DNA of 46,837 nucleotides from Bacteroides sp. (GTDB lineage: Bacteria; Bacteroidota; Bacteroidia; Bacteroidales; Bacteroidaceae): positions 1-46,837 of the forward strand of contig JAGATY010000077.1 in assembly GCA_017621035.1 (NCBI GenBank), given 5' to 3'. A model generated the notes under the pieces. The model searched no databases. It was not told where the DNA came from and saw only the letters and a program-made list of their open reading frames with translations. The position numbers were made by a program, and so were the translations under genes. Positions 19,296-27,645 of the stretch are shown in pieces; within the stretch, counting starts at the first letter, position 1, and every line of letters starts with the position of its first letter.

Positions 19296-19410
19296 CAGAT
19301 TTTTTCTATCATGGGATAGATTTTTCCTATCCCCACTCCTTTTGCCGGCAATAACCTCTCCCTATTCCATCCTCCTACCAGCTCCAATATCTTATCGCAT
19401 CACATTTGTT

Positions 19411-19478
19411 ATTGCTTCGATATATATTCGCTAATATACTGGTTTACCAAGGATATATCAAAGAAATATCGAAGCAAT
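19411..19478. repeat. 13-bp perfect inverted repeat with nested palindrome
   Basis: ATTGCTTCGATAT at 19411-19423 is inverted at 19466-19478. The 42-bp spacer holds a second palindrome (TATA-CTGGT-TT-ACCA-GG-ATATA). The pair lies in the 636-bp gap between ferritin and potA. It could be a recombination site, an operator or a folded leader element. Confidence 0.6.
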
Positions 19479-19589
19479 ATTGAATGTATTACGATGAAGA
19501 TAGCTTGAAGAAGGGGCGTAATAAGGTAGAAATCGGACGTTTGAAAGGTGATGAAAAATCTTTTGAAAGAAAATCAAAACAGACTCTTA

Positions 19590-19618
19590 TTGTTTTCTAA
19601 AGAAATTTTCTACCTTTG
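19590..19618 (+). promoter_or_regulatory. Promoter for potABCD with a leader of about 230 nt
   Basis: TTG at 19590-19592, 18-nt spacer, TACCTTTG at 19611-19618. The potA start is at 19858, so the leader is unusually long. The leader contains ACTAGT inverted repeats near 19768-19790. I recognise no known riboswitch in it. A 117-codon frame across this region reads through into potA in another frame and does not look coding. Confidence 0.55.
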
Positions 19619-19857
19619 TCCCCTTAAAGTGGGGAGTTATGTTGATTGGTTAGCCAAGAAGGGACTGACGAGTCGGCAAGAAGCGGGAAATCACCGCATT
19701 GCAGCTGTCAAGAAACCAACAAAAGAAGAGACCTCCGGAAGGGTTAACCGATTTTCAGCCTCCTCATCACTAGTCTACTTGTTAACTAGTAAACTGAATT
19801 TATTATGTGTGATTGGTTTTATTTGTTTCATCTTTTTGGATAAAGTAGAATACGCTT

Positions 19858-21240
19858 ATGCAAAAGTCCGACTGCATCATCAGCGTGGAGCACGTATCTA
19901 AGAGCTTTGGCGAGAAGACCGTGCTGAATGATGTGAGCTTGTCTGTCCGTAAGGGCGAGTTTGTAACGATTTTGGGACCTTCGGGTTGTGGAAAAACCAC
20001 CTTGCTACGATTGATAGCCGGGTTCCAAACCGCTACGGAAGGAGTGATAACGATTTCAGGTAAGGACATTACACAGACGCCTCCCCATCAGCGTCCGGTG
20101 AATACTGTGTTTCAGAAGTATGCACTGTTCCCCCACCTTAATGTTTTTAACAATATTGCCTTTGGCTTGAAGCTGAAGAAGATGCCCGACGCTACCATCG
20201 AGAAGAAGGTGAAGCAGGCACTTCGTATGGTAGGCATGACAGACTATGAAGACCGCAATGTAGACTCGCTTTCCGGCGGACAGCAACAGCGTGTGGCCAT
20301 AGCACGTGCCATCGTCAACGAGCCTGAAGTGCTATTGCTGGACGAACCCCTGGCTGCCCTTGACCTAAAGATGCGAAAGGACATGCAGATGGAGTTGAAA
20401 GAGATGCACCAGAAGTTGGGCATCACCTTTGTCTATGTAACCCACGATCAGGAGGAAGCTCTGACGCTGAGTGATACCATTGTGGTGATGAGCGAGGGAA
20501 AGATTCAACAGATAGGTACACCAATGGACATTTATAATGAGCCTACCAACTCGTTTGTAGCCGACTTTATTGGAGAGAGCAACATCTTGAACGGCACAAT
20601 GATTGAAGACAAGCGTGTACGCTTTGCCGGACATGAATTTGAGTGTGTGGACAAAGGGTTTGGTGAAAACACACCGGTGGATGTGGTTATCCGCCCGGAA
20701 GATATCTACATCTTTGACCCCTCGGATGCAGCCCAACTGACAGGTACGGTAACCAGTTGCATTTTCAAAGGAGTGCATTTTGAGATGTTGGTGCAGACCA
20801 AAGAGGGCTATGAACTGATGGTACAGGACTATCACAGTTTTGAGGCCGGTCGTGAAGTAGGCTTACTGGTAAAACCTTTCGACATACACGTCATGAAGAA
20901 AGAGCGTACCTGCAACACTTTTGAGGGAAAACTGATTGACGAGACACACGTTGAGTTCCTAGGATGTGAGTTTGAATGTGCTCCGGTCAAGGAGATAACT
21001 GCCGGAAGCGATGTGAAGGTAGAAGTAGACTTCGACAAGGTTATTCTAGAAGACAATGAGGAAGACGGACGTCTGACGGGTGAAGTAAAATTCATCCTCT
21101 ACAAGGGCAACCACTACCACCTCACCGTATTCTCCGACTGGGATGAAGACATCTTTGTCAATACCAACGATGTGTGGGATGATGGCGACCGAGTGGGTAT
21201 CACAATCGCGCCGGAAGACATCAGAGTGAGAAATAATTGA
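19858..21240 (+). CDS. potA: Spermidine/putrescine ABC transporter, ATP-binding protein
   Basis: Powers polyamine import by PotBCD from the cytoplasmic face. Walker A is GPSGCGKTT at residues 40-48, the signature [14 protein letters not shown] is near 139, Walker B is [12 protein letters not shown], and the H-loop is VTHDQEEA. After the ATPase domain the protein is longer than usual: 460 residues against roughly 370-380 for typical PotA. The extra length reads as two successive TOBE-like units, one ending near [15 protein letters not shown] and one ending in [10 protein letters not shown]. The start at ATG 19858 directly precedes the conserved [12 protein letters not shown]. First gene of a compact potABCD operon. 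Confidence 0.93.
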   Translation: MQKSDCIISVEHVSKSFGEKTVLNDVSLSVRKGEFVTILGPSGCGKTTLLRLIAGFQTATEGVITISGKDITQTPPHQRPVNTVFQKYALFPHLNVFNNIAFGLKLKKMPDATIEKKVKQALRMVGMTDYEDRNVDSLSGGQQQRVAIARAIVNEPEVLLLDEPLAALDLKMRKDMQMELKEMHQKLGITFVYVTHDQEEALTLSDTIVVMSEGKIQQIGTPMDIYNEPTNSFVADFIGESNILNGTMIEDKRVRFAGHEFECVDKGFGENTPVDVVIRPEDIYIFDPSDAAQLTGTVTSCIFKGVHFEMLVQTKEGYELMVQDYHSFEAGREVGLLVKPFDIHVMKKERTCNTFEGKLIDETHVEFLGCEFECAPVKEITAGSDVKVEVDFDKVILEDNEEDGRLTGEVKFILYKGNHYHLTVFSDWDEDIFVNTNDVWDDGDRVGITIAPEDIRVRNN

Positions 21241-21277
21241 CAATCAATAATAGAGAATTGACAATTTAAAGAAGAAG

Positions 21278-22078
21278 ATGCTCAATAGTCTATCCCGTTT
21301 CTTTATGCGTCGCAGAAATTGGTCTATTCCTTATGCCATATTCCTGCTGATATTTGTGGTAGTTCCGCTACTGCTGATTGTGGCTTATGCCTTCACCGAT
21401 GAGGAGGGAGCCTTTACCTTGAGTAATTTCCGGAAATTCATGATGCACCCTGAAGCGATGAACACGTTCATCTATTCAATAGGTATTGCAGTCATCACAA
21501 CCCTTGTTTGTCTGGTACTTGGTTATCCGGCCGCCTATATTTTGAGTCAGAAAGAGTTCAAGACCTCAAAGACGATGGTGGTACTCTTCATCCTGCCGAT
21601 GTGGGTGAACATTCTGATTCGTACACTTGCTACCGTAGCCCTGTTTGATTTCCTTAGGCTTCCATTAGGTGAGGGAGCTTTGGTTTTCGGTATGGTCTAT
21701 AACTTTCTGCCCTTCATGATTTACCCCATCTACAACACGTTGCAGAAGATGGATCATAGTTTGATAGAGGCTGCACAAGACCTTGGAGCCAATCCCGTAA
21801 AGGTGTTTACTAAGGTGGTATTACCCCTCTCCATGCCGGGTATTGTAAGTGGCATTACGATGGTATTTATGCCAACGGTCAGCACGTTTGCCATTGCCGA
21901 GCTTCTGACCATGAACAACATCAAGTTGTTTGGTACAACGGTTCAGGAGAACATCTATAACGGTATGTGGAACTATGGAGCAGCTCTCTCTCTCATCATG
22001 TTGCTGTTGATAGGAGTCACAAGTCTCTTTACCAATGAGGAAGATAATGCACAAAACGAAAGTGGAGGAGTGATATAA
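21278..22078 (+). CDS. potB: Spermidine/putrescine ABC transporter permease
   Basis: A 266-residue inner-membrane permease with six predicted transmembrane segments. The EAA loop that docks to PotA is visible as EAAQDLGANPVKVFTKVVLPLSMPGI (in two parts: EAAQDLGANPVKVF and KVVLPLSMPGI). The N-terminus PYAIFLLIFVVVPLLLIVAYAF is the first segment, here cited as PYAIFLLIFVVVP. It starts 37 nt after potA and is followed 1 nt after its stop by potC, so translation is probably coupled. Confidence 0.93.
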   Translation: MLNSLSRFFMRRRNWSIPYAIFLLIFVVVPLLLIVAYAFTDEEGAFTLSNFRKFMMHPEAMNTFIYSIGIAVITTLVCLVLGYPAAYILSQKEFKTSKTMVVLFILPMWVNILIRTLATVALFDFLRLPLGEGALVFGMVYNFLPFMIYPIYNTLQKMDHSLIEAAQDLGANPVKVFTKVVLPLSMPGIVSGITMVFMPTVSTFAIAELLTMNNIKLFGTTVQENIYNGMWNYGAALSLIMLLLIGVTSLFTNEEDNAQNESGGVI

Positions 22079-22079
22079 C

Positions 22080-22871
22080 ATGAAACAGATTTTAGCTAAA
22101 GGATATTTGTGGTTGCTATTGGCACTGCTCTATTCGCCAATCCTGATTATCATGATTTTCTCATTCACCGAAGCCAAGGTGCTGGGTAACTGGACGGGAT
22201 TTTCCTTCAAGTTGTACAGCTCTTTATTCTCGGGAGGCATGCACCACTCGCTGATGAATGCTATCTGGAACACCTTTACCATTGCTTTGATAGCAGCCTC
22301 TGTTTCAACAGCATTAGGAAGTGTGGCAGCCATTGGCATCTACAATTTGAGAAGTCGGACACGGGCTGTGATGAATTTCACTAACAACATTCCTATCATG
22401 AATCCGGACATTATTACGGGTGTGTCCCTCTTCTTGTTGTTCGTAAGCTTCGGCATTTCGCAAGGTTTCACTACGGTGGTATTGGCGCATATTGCCTTCT
22501 GTACACCTTATGTAGTGTTGAGTGTTATGCCCCGGTTACGTAAGATGAACCCGAACATTTATGAGGCTGCACTCGATTTGGGGGCAACTCCTTTTCAGGC
22601 TCTCCGCAAGGTTATTCTTCCGGAGATACTGCCGGGCATGATTAGTGGCTTCATTTTAGCATTCACTCTTTCTATTGATGATTTTGCTGTTACCATTTTC
22701 ACCATCGGAAATGAGGGATTGGAAACACTCTCAACTTACATTTATGCTGATGCACGTAAGGGAGGATTGACGCCAGAGCTTCGCCCGCTTTCAACCATCA
22801 TCTTTATTACTGTGTTAGTATTGCTGATAGTCATCAATAAACGGGCAGAAAAGCAACATAAAGAAGAATAA
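22080..22871 (+). CDS. potC: Spermidine/putrescine ABC transporter permease
   Basis: The second permease subunit, 263 residues with six predicted transmembrane segments. It carries its own EAA loop (EAALDLGATPFQALRKVILP) and the PotC-typical stretch SIDDFAVTIF, whose acidic residues lie in the translocation path. The ATG begins one base after the potB stop and the stop lies 3 nt before potD, so the operon is tightly packed. Confidence 0.93.
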   Translation: MKQILAKGYLWLLLALLYSPILIIMIFSFTEAKVLGNWTGFSFKLYSSLFSGGMHHSLMNAIWNTFTIALIAASVSTALGSVAAIGIYNLRSRTRAVMNFTNNIPIMNPDIITGVSLFLLFVSFGISQGFTTVVLAHIAFCTPYVVLSVMPRLRKMNPNIYEAALDLGATPFQALRKVILPEILPGMISGFILAFTLSIDDFAVTIFTIGNEGLETLSTYIYADARKGGLTPELRPLSTIIFITVLVLLIVINKRAEKQHKEE

Positions 22872-22874
22872 GCA

Positions 22875-24209
22875 ATGAAGAAGATAAGTTACATATTTCT
22901 CTGTGCCCTGTGCAGCCTCCTCATGTTCTCATGCCAGCGCTCACAGGAGGAACGTAGTAGAATTTTAAAAATCTACAACTGGGCAGATTATATTGATGAA
23001 GACGTTCTGGCCGAGTTTCCTGAGTGGTACAAAGAGCAAACCGGAGAGGATATCAGTATTATCTATCAGGTTTTTGACATCAATGAAGTGATGCTTACCA
23101 AGATTGAGCGGGGTCATGAAGACTTCGATGTGGTGTGTCCCTCGGAATATATCATTGAGAGAATGATGCGAAAGGATATGCTGCAACCTATCAATCGCGA
23201 CTTTGGGAACACTCCCGACTACATCAATAACCTCTCTCCTTACATCCAACATGAACTGAACAAGATGACTCCGGACAACCGAAAGGTAACCGACTATGCT
23301 GTAGCCTACATGTGGGGAACAGCCGGCATCTTGTACAACAAAGCTTTGGCTACAGAAGAAGAGGCATCTACTTGGCAAAGTTTGTGGAATGAAAAGTTTC
23401 GCAATCAGATACTAATGAAAGATGCCTACCGCGACTGCTATGGCACAGCTATCATTTATGCCAATACCGACAAGCTGAAAAGAGGTGAAGTAACCGTGGA
23501 GGAGTTGATGAATGATAACTCTCAAGCGGCCATCAACACTGCCGAGAAGTATCTCAAAGAGATGAAACCTAATATTGCAGGATGGGAAGCAGACTTCGGC
23601 AAAGAGATGATGACAAAGGGCAAAGCCTGTTTAAACTTCACCTGGAGTGGTGATGCTGTCTGGGCCATTGAAGAAGCTGATGCTGTTGGAGTAGAGCTTG
23701 ATTACGTGGTTCCTATAGAGGGTAGCAACGTCTGGTTCGATGGGTGGGTTATTCCTCGCTATGCGCGTAATGTCAAGGCAGCCAGCTATTTCATCAACTA
23801 CATGTGTCGTCCGGACATCGCTCTCCGCAACATGGATGCCATTGGCTATGTAAGTGCTGTCGCTACCCCCGAGATATTGGAAGCTAAAATCGATACCACT
23901 ATAACACAAGTTTCTGACCTTAGCTACTTCTTCGGCACGGAGGCAGACAGCGTTCAGATTGACCCAGTACAATATCCTGACCGTCAGGTAATAGAGCGTT
24001 GTGCCGTCATTCGCGACTTCAGTAACAAGGCTGACCTTGAGAAGGTACTGGAGATGTGGAGCAGAGTTAAAGGAGATAATCTCAACACCGGCATCATTCT
24101 CATCATCTTTGCTGTGTTTGGTGGATTGTTTGTCTGGTTGATTATCAGCAAAATCCGCAAATACAGGTATAAGAAACGTCGCACTCGCCGACGCCGTCGC
24201 CGGAAGTAA
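22875..24209 (+). CDS. potD: Spermidine/putrescine-binding lipoprotein with C-terminal membrane anchor
   Basis: Captures polyamine and hands it to PotBC. The N-terminus is a lipoprotein signal (LLMFSC, cysteine at about residue 20). The type II solute-binding fold follows: LKIYNWADYIDEDVLAEF, FDVVCPSEYIIERM, YMWGTAGILYN and FTWSGDAVWAIEEA are PotD landmarks, with the acidic and aromatic residues that hold the amines. Unusually, the protein goes on past the normal end to a hydrophobic helix (about residues 405-425, TGIILIIFAVFGGLFVWLI) and a strongly basic tail of 19 residues ending RRRRRRK. That gives 444 residues against about 350. The positive-inside rule would place the tail in the cytoplasm, tethering the protein at both ends. 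Confidence 0.92.
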   Translation: MKKISYIFLCALCSLLMFSCQRSQEERSRILKIYNWADYIDEDVLAEFPEWYKEQTGEDISIIYQVFDINEVMLTKIERGHEDFDVVCPSEYIIERMMRKDMLQPINRDFGNTPDYINNLSPYIQHELNKMTPDNRKVTDYAVAYMWGTAGILYNKALATEEEASTWQSLWNEKFRNQILMKDAYRDCYGTAIIYANTDKLKRGEVTVEELMNDNSQAAINTAEKYLKEMKPNIAGWEADFGKEMMTKGKACLNFTWSGDAVWAIEEADAVGVELDYVVPIEGSNVWFDGWVIPRYARNVKAASYFINYMCRPDIALRNMDAIGYVSAVATPEILEAKIDTTITQVSDLSYFFGTEADSVQIDPVQYPDRQVIERCAVIRDFSNKADLEKVLEMWSRVKGDNLNTGIILIIFAVFGGLFVWLIISKIRKYRYKKRRTRRRRRRK

Positions 24210-24306
24210 GCTTTTCTCTACTCCCTACCCTAGAGAGCTAAAGAAGAGGTGTTGACAGTTTTTAGAAGAGATTAAAAAGATCCAATCAATTAAAATAAAG
24301 AGAACC

Positions 24307-25470
24307 ATGCTTACCCAAATTATCAATGGACGCATATTCACGCCACAAGGGTGGTTGAATGAAGGTTCCGTCTTGATGCGTGACGGAAAGATTATTGAAG
24401 TAACCAACTGTGACCTTGCCTTAATTGGCGCTAAGCTGATTGATGCCAAGGGAATGTACATTGTACCGGGCTTCATCTGTATGCACGCCCACGGAGGAGG
24501 CGGACACGACTTTACCGAGTGTACCGAAGAAGCTTTCCGCACAGCTGTACACTCGCATCTCACACACGGAGCCACCACAAACTTCCCAACCCTTTCTTCT
24601 ACCACGTTTGAGAATCTGTACAAGGCTGCCGCCATTTGCGAGAAGTTGATGGATGAGCCAAACAGCCCCATCATGGGACTCCACATAGAAGGTCCCTACC
24701 TGAACAAGAAGATGGCAGGAGGACAGTATGCTGAGTACGTGAAGGATATTGACGAGGCTGAGTATAAGAATTTTGTTGAAAGCACTCGCTGTGTGCGCAG
24801 ATGGGATGCCGCTCCTGAGTTATCCGGAGCCTTGGAGTTTGCCAGCTATTTGCGCGATAAAGGCATACTGGTAGCCGTTTCTCACACAGAAGCAGAGTAT
24901 GAAGAGATTAAGAAGGCATACAAAGCCGGCTTTACCCATGCTGCTCACTTCTACAATGCAATGCCCGGCTTTCACAAGAGAAGAGAGTACAAGTATGAAG
25001 GAACGGTGGAGAGCGTTTATCTTACTGACGGCATGAGCATTGAGCTGATTGCCGACGGTGCACATCTTCCCGCCACCATCCTCCGACTGGCCTACAAATT
25101 GAAAGGGGTAGATCAGACTTGTTTAGTAACAGACGCCCTCTCTTTCGCAGGAACCAATACTACCGAGAGTAACGACCCACGCTATATCATTGAAAACGGC
25201 GTGTGCAAACTGGCCGACCGTTCTGCCTTGGCCGGAAGTATTGCCACCAATGATGCGCTTGTTAGGAATATGGTCAAAGCAGGTGTTCCCTTGGGAGACG
25301 CATTACGCATGGCCTCAGAGACTCCGGCCAAGATTATGGGTGTGGACAACAGAAAAGGCTCATTAGAGAAGGGTAAGGATGCCGACATCGTAATCATGGA
25401 CAACGATTTGCAGATTCGTGCCGTTTGGCAGATGGGAGAGTTGGTGGAAAAGACCAACACCTTATTTTAA
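24307..25470 (+). CDS. nagA: N-acetylglucosamine-6-phosphate deacetylase
   Basis: Removes the acetyl group from GlcNAc-6-phosphate, giving glucosamine-6-phosphate for amino-sugar use or cell-wall recycling. At 387 residues it is a full amidohydrolase-fold enzyme. HAHGGGGHDF carries the first metal/structural histidines, LHIEGPYLN the metal glutamate, VSHTEAEYEE and THAAHFYNAMPGFHKR the later metal histidines and substrate loop, and LVTDALSFAGT the catalytic aspartate. The C-terminus KGSLEKGKDADIVIMD is the usual amidohydrolase ending. It starts about 100 nt after potD, and no nagB lies nearby. A weak hairpin follows its stop. Confidence 0.93.
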   Translation: MLTQIINGRIFTPQGWLNEGSVLMRDGKIIEVTNCDLALIGAKLIDAKGMYIVPGFICMHAHGGGGHDFTECTEEAFRTAVHSHLTHGATTNFPTLSSTTFENLYKAAAICEKLMDEPNSPIMGLHIEGPYLNKKMAGGQYAEYVKDIDEAEYKNFVESTRCVRRWDAAPELSGALEFASYLRDKGILVAVSHTEAEYEEIKKAYKAGFTHAAHFYNAMPGFHKRREYKYEGTVESVYLTDGMSIELIADGAHLPATILRLAYKLKGVDQTCLVTDALSFAGTNTTESNDPRYIIENGVCKLADRSALAGSIATNDALVRNMVKAGVPLGDALRMASETPAKIMGVDNRKGSLEKGKDADIVIMDNDLQIRAVWQMGELVEKTNTLF

Positions 25471-25489
25471 TTTGATAATGAACAATTGG

Positions 25490-25507
25490 AGGCTTAGAAG
25501 CCTTTCT
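25490..25507 (+). terminator. Weak hairpin after nagA
   Basis: AGGCTT at 25490-25495 and AAGCCT at 25498-25503 form a short stem followed by TTTCT. The loop is very tight, so the call is tentative. Confidence 0.3.
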
Positions 25508-25556
25508 GTAGGAAATAAATCACCTAATTAAAAAAGTAAATATAGTAAAATAGCAT

Positions 25557-26240
25557 ATGAAGAGTATCAAATTAACATCCATAGCACTAGCTGCAGCACT
25601 TTTACTGGCCGGCTGCAGTACGTTCAGCAATATGAACAATACTACCAAAGGAGGCATCATTGGCGGTGGATCAGGTGCTGCGGCAGGAGCAGCCATTGGC
25701 GGACTGATTGGCAAGGGCAAGGGTGCTGCCATTGGGGCAGCCATTGGGGCGGCATTAGGTACAGGTACCGGCGTCATCATTGGTAAGAAGATGGACAAGA
25801 AAGCGGCCGAGGCTGCCAAGATTGAAGGTGCACAAGTAGAGATGGTCACCGACAACAACGGGCTGGATGCCGTCAAGGTGACATTTGATGCCAACATTCT
25901 GTTCGGCTTCAACTCTGCCACATTGAGTGGAGAGGCAAAATCATCCCTCCGCGAGTTGGCACAAATCCTAAAGGACGATACCACGACTGACGTTGCTATC
26001 ATTGGACATACAGATAAGGTAGGCAGCTACGATGCCAATATCAAGGTTTCGAAAAACCGTGCCTACAGCGTAGAAAACTACCTGGAGAGTTGTGGCGTTT
26101 CTCCGGCACAATTCAAGCAGGTAGAGGGTGTGGGCTACAATCAGTATAACGATGCCCTCACTGCTGCCCAGAACCGTCGTGTAGACATCTATCTTTATGC
26201 CAGCGAGCAAATGATTCAAAATGCTCAAGCCGGTAATTAA
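25557..26240 (+). CDS. OmpA-family lipoprotein with glycine-zipper (YiaD-like)
   Basis: A 227-residue outer-membrane lipoprotein. The signal peptide ends in the lipobox LLAGC (cysteine at about residue 20). A long glycine-zipper segment follows (about 32-80, repeats of GAAAGAAIGGLIGKG type), which may insert in or pack against the membrane. The C-terminal OmpA domain (about 108-220) contains the peptidoglycan-binding core VAIIGHTDKVGSYDANIKVSKNRA, cited in parts as VAIIGHTDKVGS and NIKVSKNRA, and the closing AQNRRVDIYLY. It is expected to link the outer membrane to peptidoglycan. Its last 20 bases overlap the start of the next gene, which suggests translational coupling. Confidence 0.9.
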   Translation: MKSIKLTSIALAAALLLAGCSTFSNMNNTTKGGIIGGGSGAAAGAAIGGLIGKGKGAAIGAAIGAALGTGTGVIIGKKMDKKAAEAAKIEGAQVEMVTDNNGLDAVKVTFDANILFGFNSATLSGEAKSSLRELAQILKDDTTTDVAIIGHTDKVGSYDANIKVSKNRAYSVENYLESCGVSPAQFKQVEGVGYNQYNDALTAAQNRRVDIYLYASEQMIQNAQAGN

Positions 26241-27495
26241 GACTCTCCTCACAATTATGATAGGTTGCCATATGTTCGCATGTGGCAACCTTTCCCTTTT
26301 TGCACAGGCCCCATTCTCCTGCGTACCGCAGCTGGCAACCGTACAACTCAAGGCAAATGGTGATTCTTTCGCCCCCGCGCTGATTCGGCAGGAGAGGGAC
26401 GAGAAGCTGGAAATAAGCTTCGACGAACTGTCACACGATGTGCACCGATACAGCTACCGCCTCTTGCACTGCAATGCTGACTGGGTTCCTTCCGACCTGC
26501 CGGAGAGTGCTTTCCTCGACGGTTTCAACCCCAATCCTGTAGAAGAGTATGAGCCGTCTGCCAGTACCTCTGTCCCCTACACTCACTACCGTGTGACTAT
26601 TCCTAACGAACGGGTACGACTGAAACTCTCCGGCAATTATCTCTTCCAACTGTTTGATGAAGACGAAGCATCCGACACTCCCCTCCTCAGCGTTGGTTTT
26701 CGGGTGGCCGAGGCTCTGATTACTGTGGAGGCAAACGTCTGCAGCGATACCGACATCGACCGCAACCGCCGGCATCAGCAACTCTCCTTCACTCTTCATC
26801 ATCGGGGTTACGAGATACGCAATCCACAACAAGAGTTAAAGGTGGAGGTGATGCAGAATGGACGTACAGATAATGCAGTGCGTGGAGTGCTTCCCTCCTT
26901 CATCGGCCAGGATGTGGTGAAGTATGAACACCTACGCCCGCTCATTTTTCCCGCCTCCAACGAGTACCGCCGCTTTGAGACTGTCACCACCTGCTACCTG
27001 CCCCTCGGCGTAGAGGCCTTTTCCTACCATGCTCCCTATTACCACGCCGTACTTCGTCCCGATGTCTTCCGTAACGGGCACTATCTGTACGACGATGACC
27101 ACAATGGGTATCTCTACATTCGCAATGCGGAGAGTGACCGCCCCGACACCGAGGCTGATTACTATTTGGTTCACTTCACTCTGCAGATGCCCGAGCCGCT
27201 ACCCGATGGAGAACTCTATCTGCAAGGCGGCTTCACTCATGGATGCCTTGACGAGCGTTTCCGGCTGCAGTACCACCCCCAGGAACGTGCCTATACAAGC
27301 ATTCAGCTGCTGAAACAGGGGGCTTATGACTACCACTATCTCTATCTTCCGCACGGCAAACAGTCTGCCCAAACCGCTCTGGTAGAGGGCGATTTCTACA
27401 ACACCGAAAACGAGTATCTCCTGCTCGTCTACCACCGCAAGCCCGGCGAACGCTACGACCGCCTCATTGCCCATCGCCGCATTTTCTTTCCCTAA
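26221..27495 (+). CDS. DUF5103 / type IX secretion plug-like protein
   Basis: A 424-residue exported protein. The ATG at 26221 overlaps the OmpA-like gene by 20 nt and gives a signal peptide ending LSLFAQA; an internal ATG at 26257 would shorten it but still leave a signal. The body resembles the DUF5103 family: an N-terminal beta domain with YSYRLLHCNADWVPSDLPESAF and LSGNYLFQLFDED, then a second part with GDFYNTENEYLLLVYHRKPGERYDRLIAHR (cited in parts). In T9SS-bearing Bacteroidetes the family member PorV-independent Plug seals the Sov translocon. Gut Bacteroidales without a full T9SS also keep it, where its role is unknown. No other T9SS genes are in this window. Confidence 0.75.
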   Translation: MLKPVIKTLLTIMIGCHMFACGNLSLFAQAPFSCVPQLATVQLKANGDSFAPALIRQERDEKLEISFDELSHDVHRYSYRLLHCNADWVPSDLPESAFLDGFNPNPVEEYEPSASTSVPYTHYRVTIPNERVRLKLSGNYLFQLFDEDEASDTPLLSVGFRVAEALITVEANVCSDTDIDRNRRHQQLSFTLHHRGYEIRNPQQELKVEVMQNGRTDNAVRGVLPSFIGQDVVKYEHLRPLIFPASNEYRRFETVTTCYLPLGVEAFSYHAPYYHAVLRPDVFRNGHYLYDDDHNGYLYIRNAESDRPDTEADYYLVHFTLQMPEPLPDGELYLQGGFTHGCLDERFRLQYHPQERAYTSIQLLKQGAYDYHYLYLPHGKQSAQTALVEGDFYNTENEYLLLVYHRKPGERYDRLIAHRRIFFP

Positions 27496-27579
27496 CCATC
27501 TCACCCACTCCATTTCCATTTTCCTTCATCGACACAAATCGGCAGGCGGGAGGGGGAAGTTTTGGGTTGGTCCATTCTT

Positions 27580-27611
27580 TTTGTCGGGGTGGTGAGGGGG
27601 GCGTACATTTG
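27580..27611 (+). promoter_or_regulatory. Promoter for the efflux operon
   Basis: TTTG at 27580-27583, a 20-nt spacer and TACATTTG at 27604-27611. The transcript would start almost on top of a seven-codon ORF (27620-27643, MLTTNQE) that stops 2 nt before the TolC-like start. Confidence 0.65.
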
Positions 27612-27645
27612 CAGAGGAAATGTTAACGACTAATCAAGAATAGGA

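Noticed and set aside
19640-19760. Hammerhead-like (CTGACGA...GAAA) or guanidine-type riboswitch elements in the potA leader
   Set aside because: Core words are present but the required helices do not form.
19548-19901. 117-codon ORF ahead of potA
   Set aside because: It crosses the promoter and a leader with no coding character and ends inside potA in another frame; no ribosome site.
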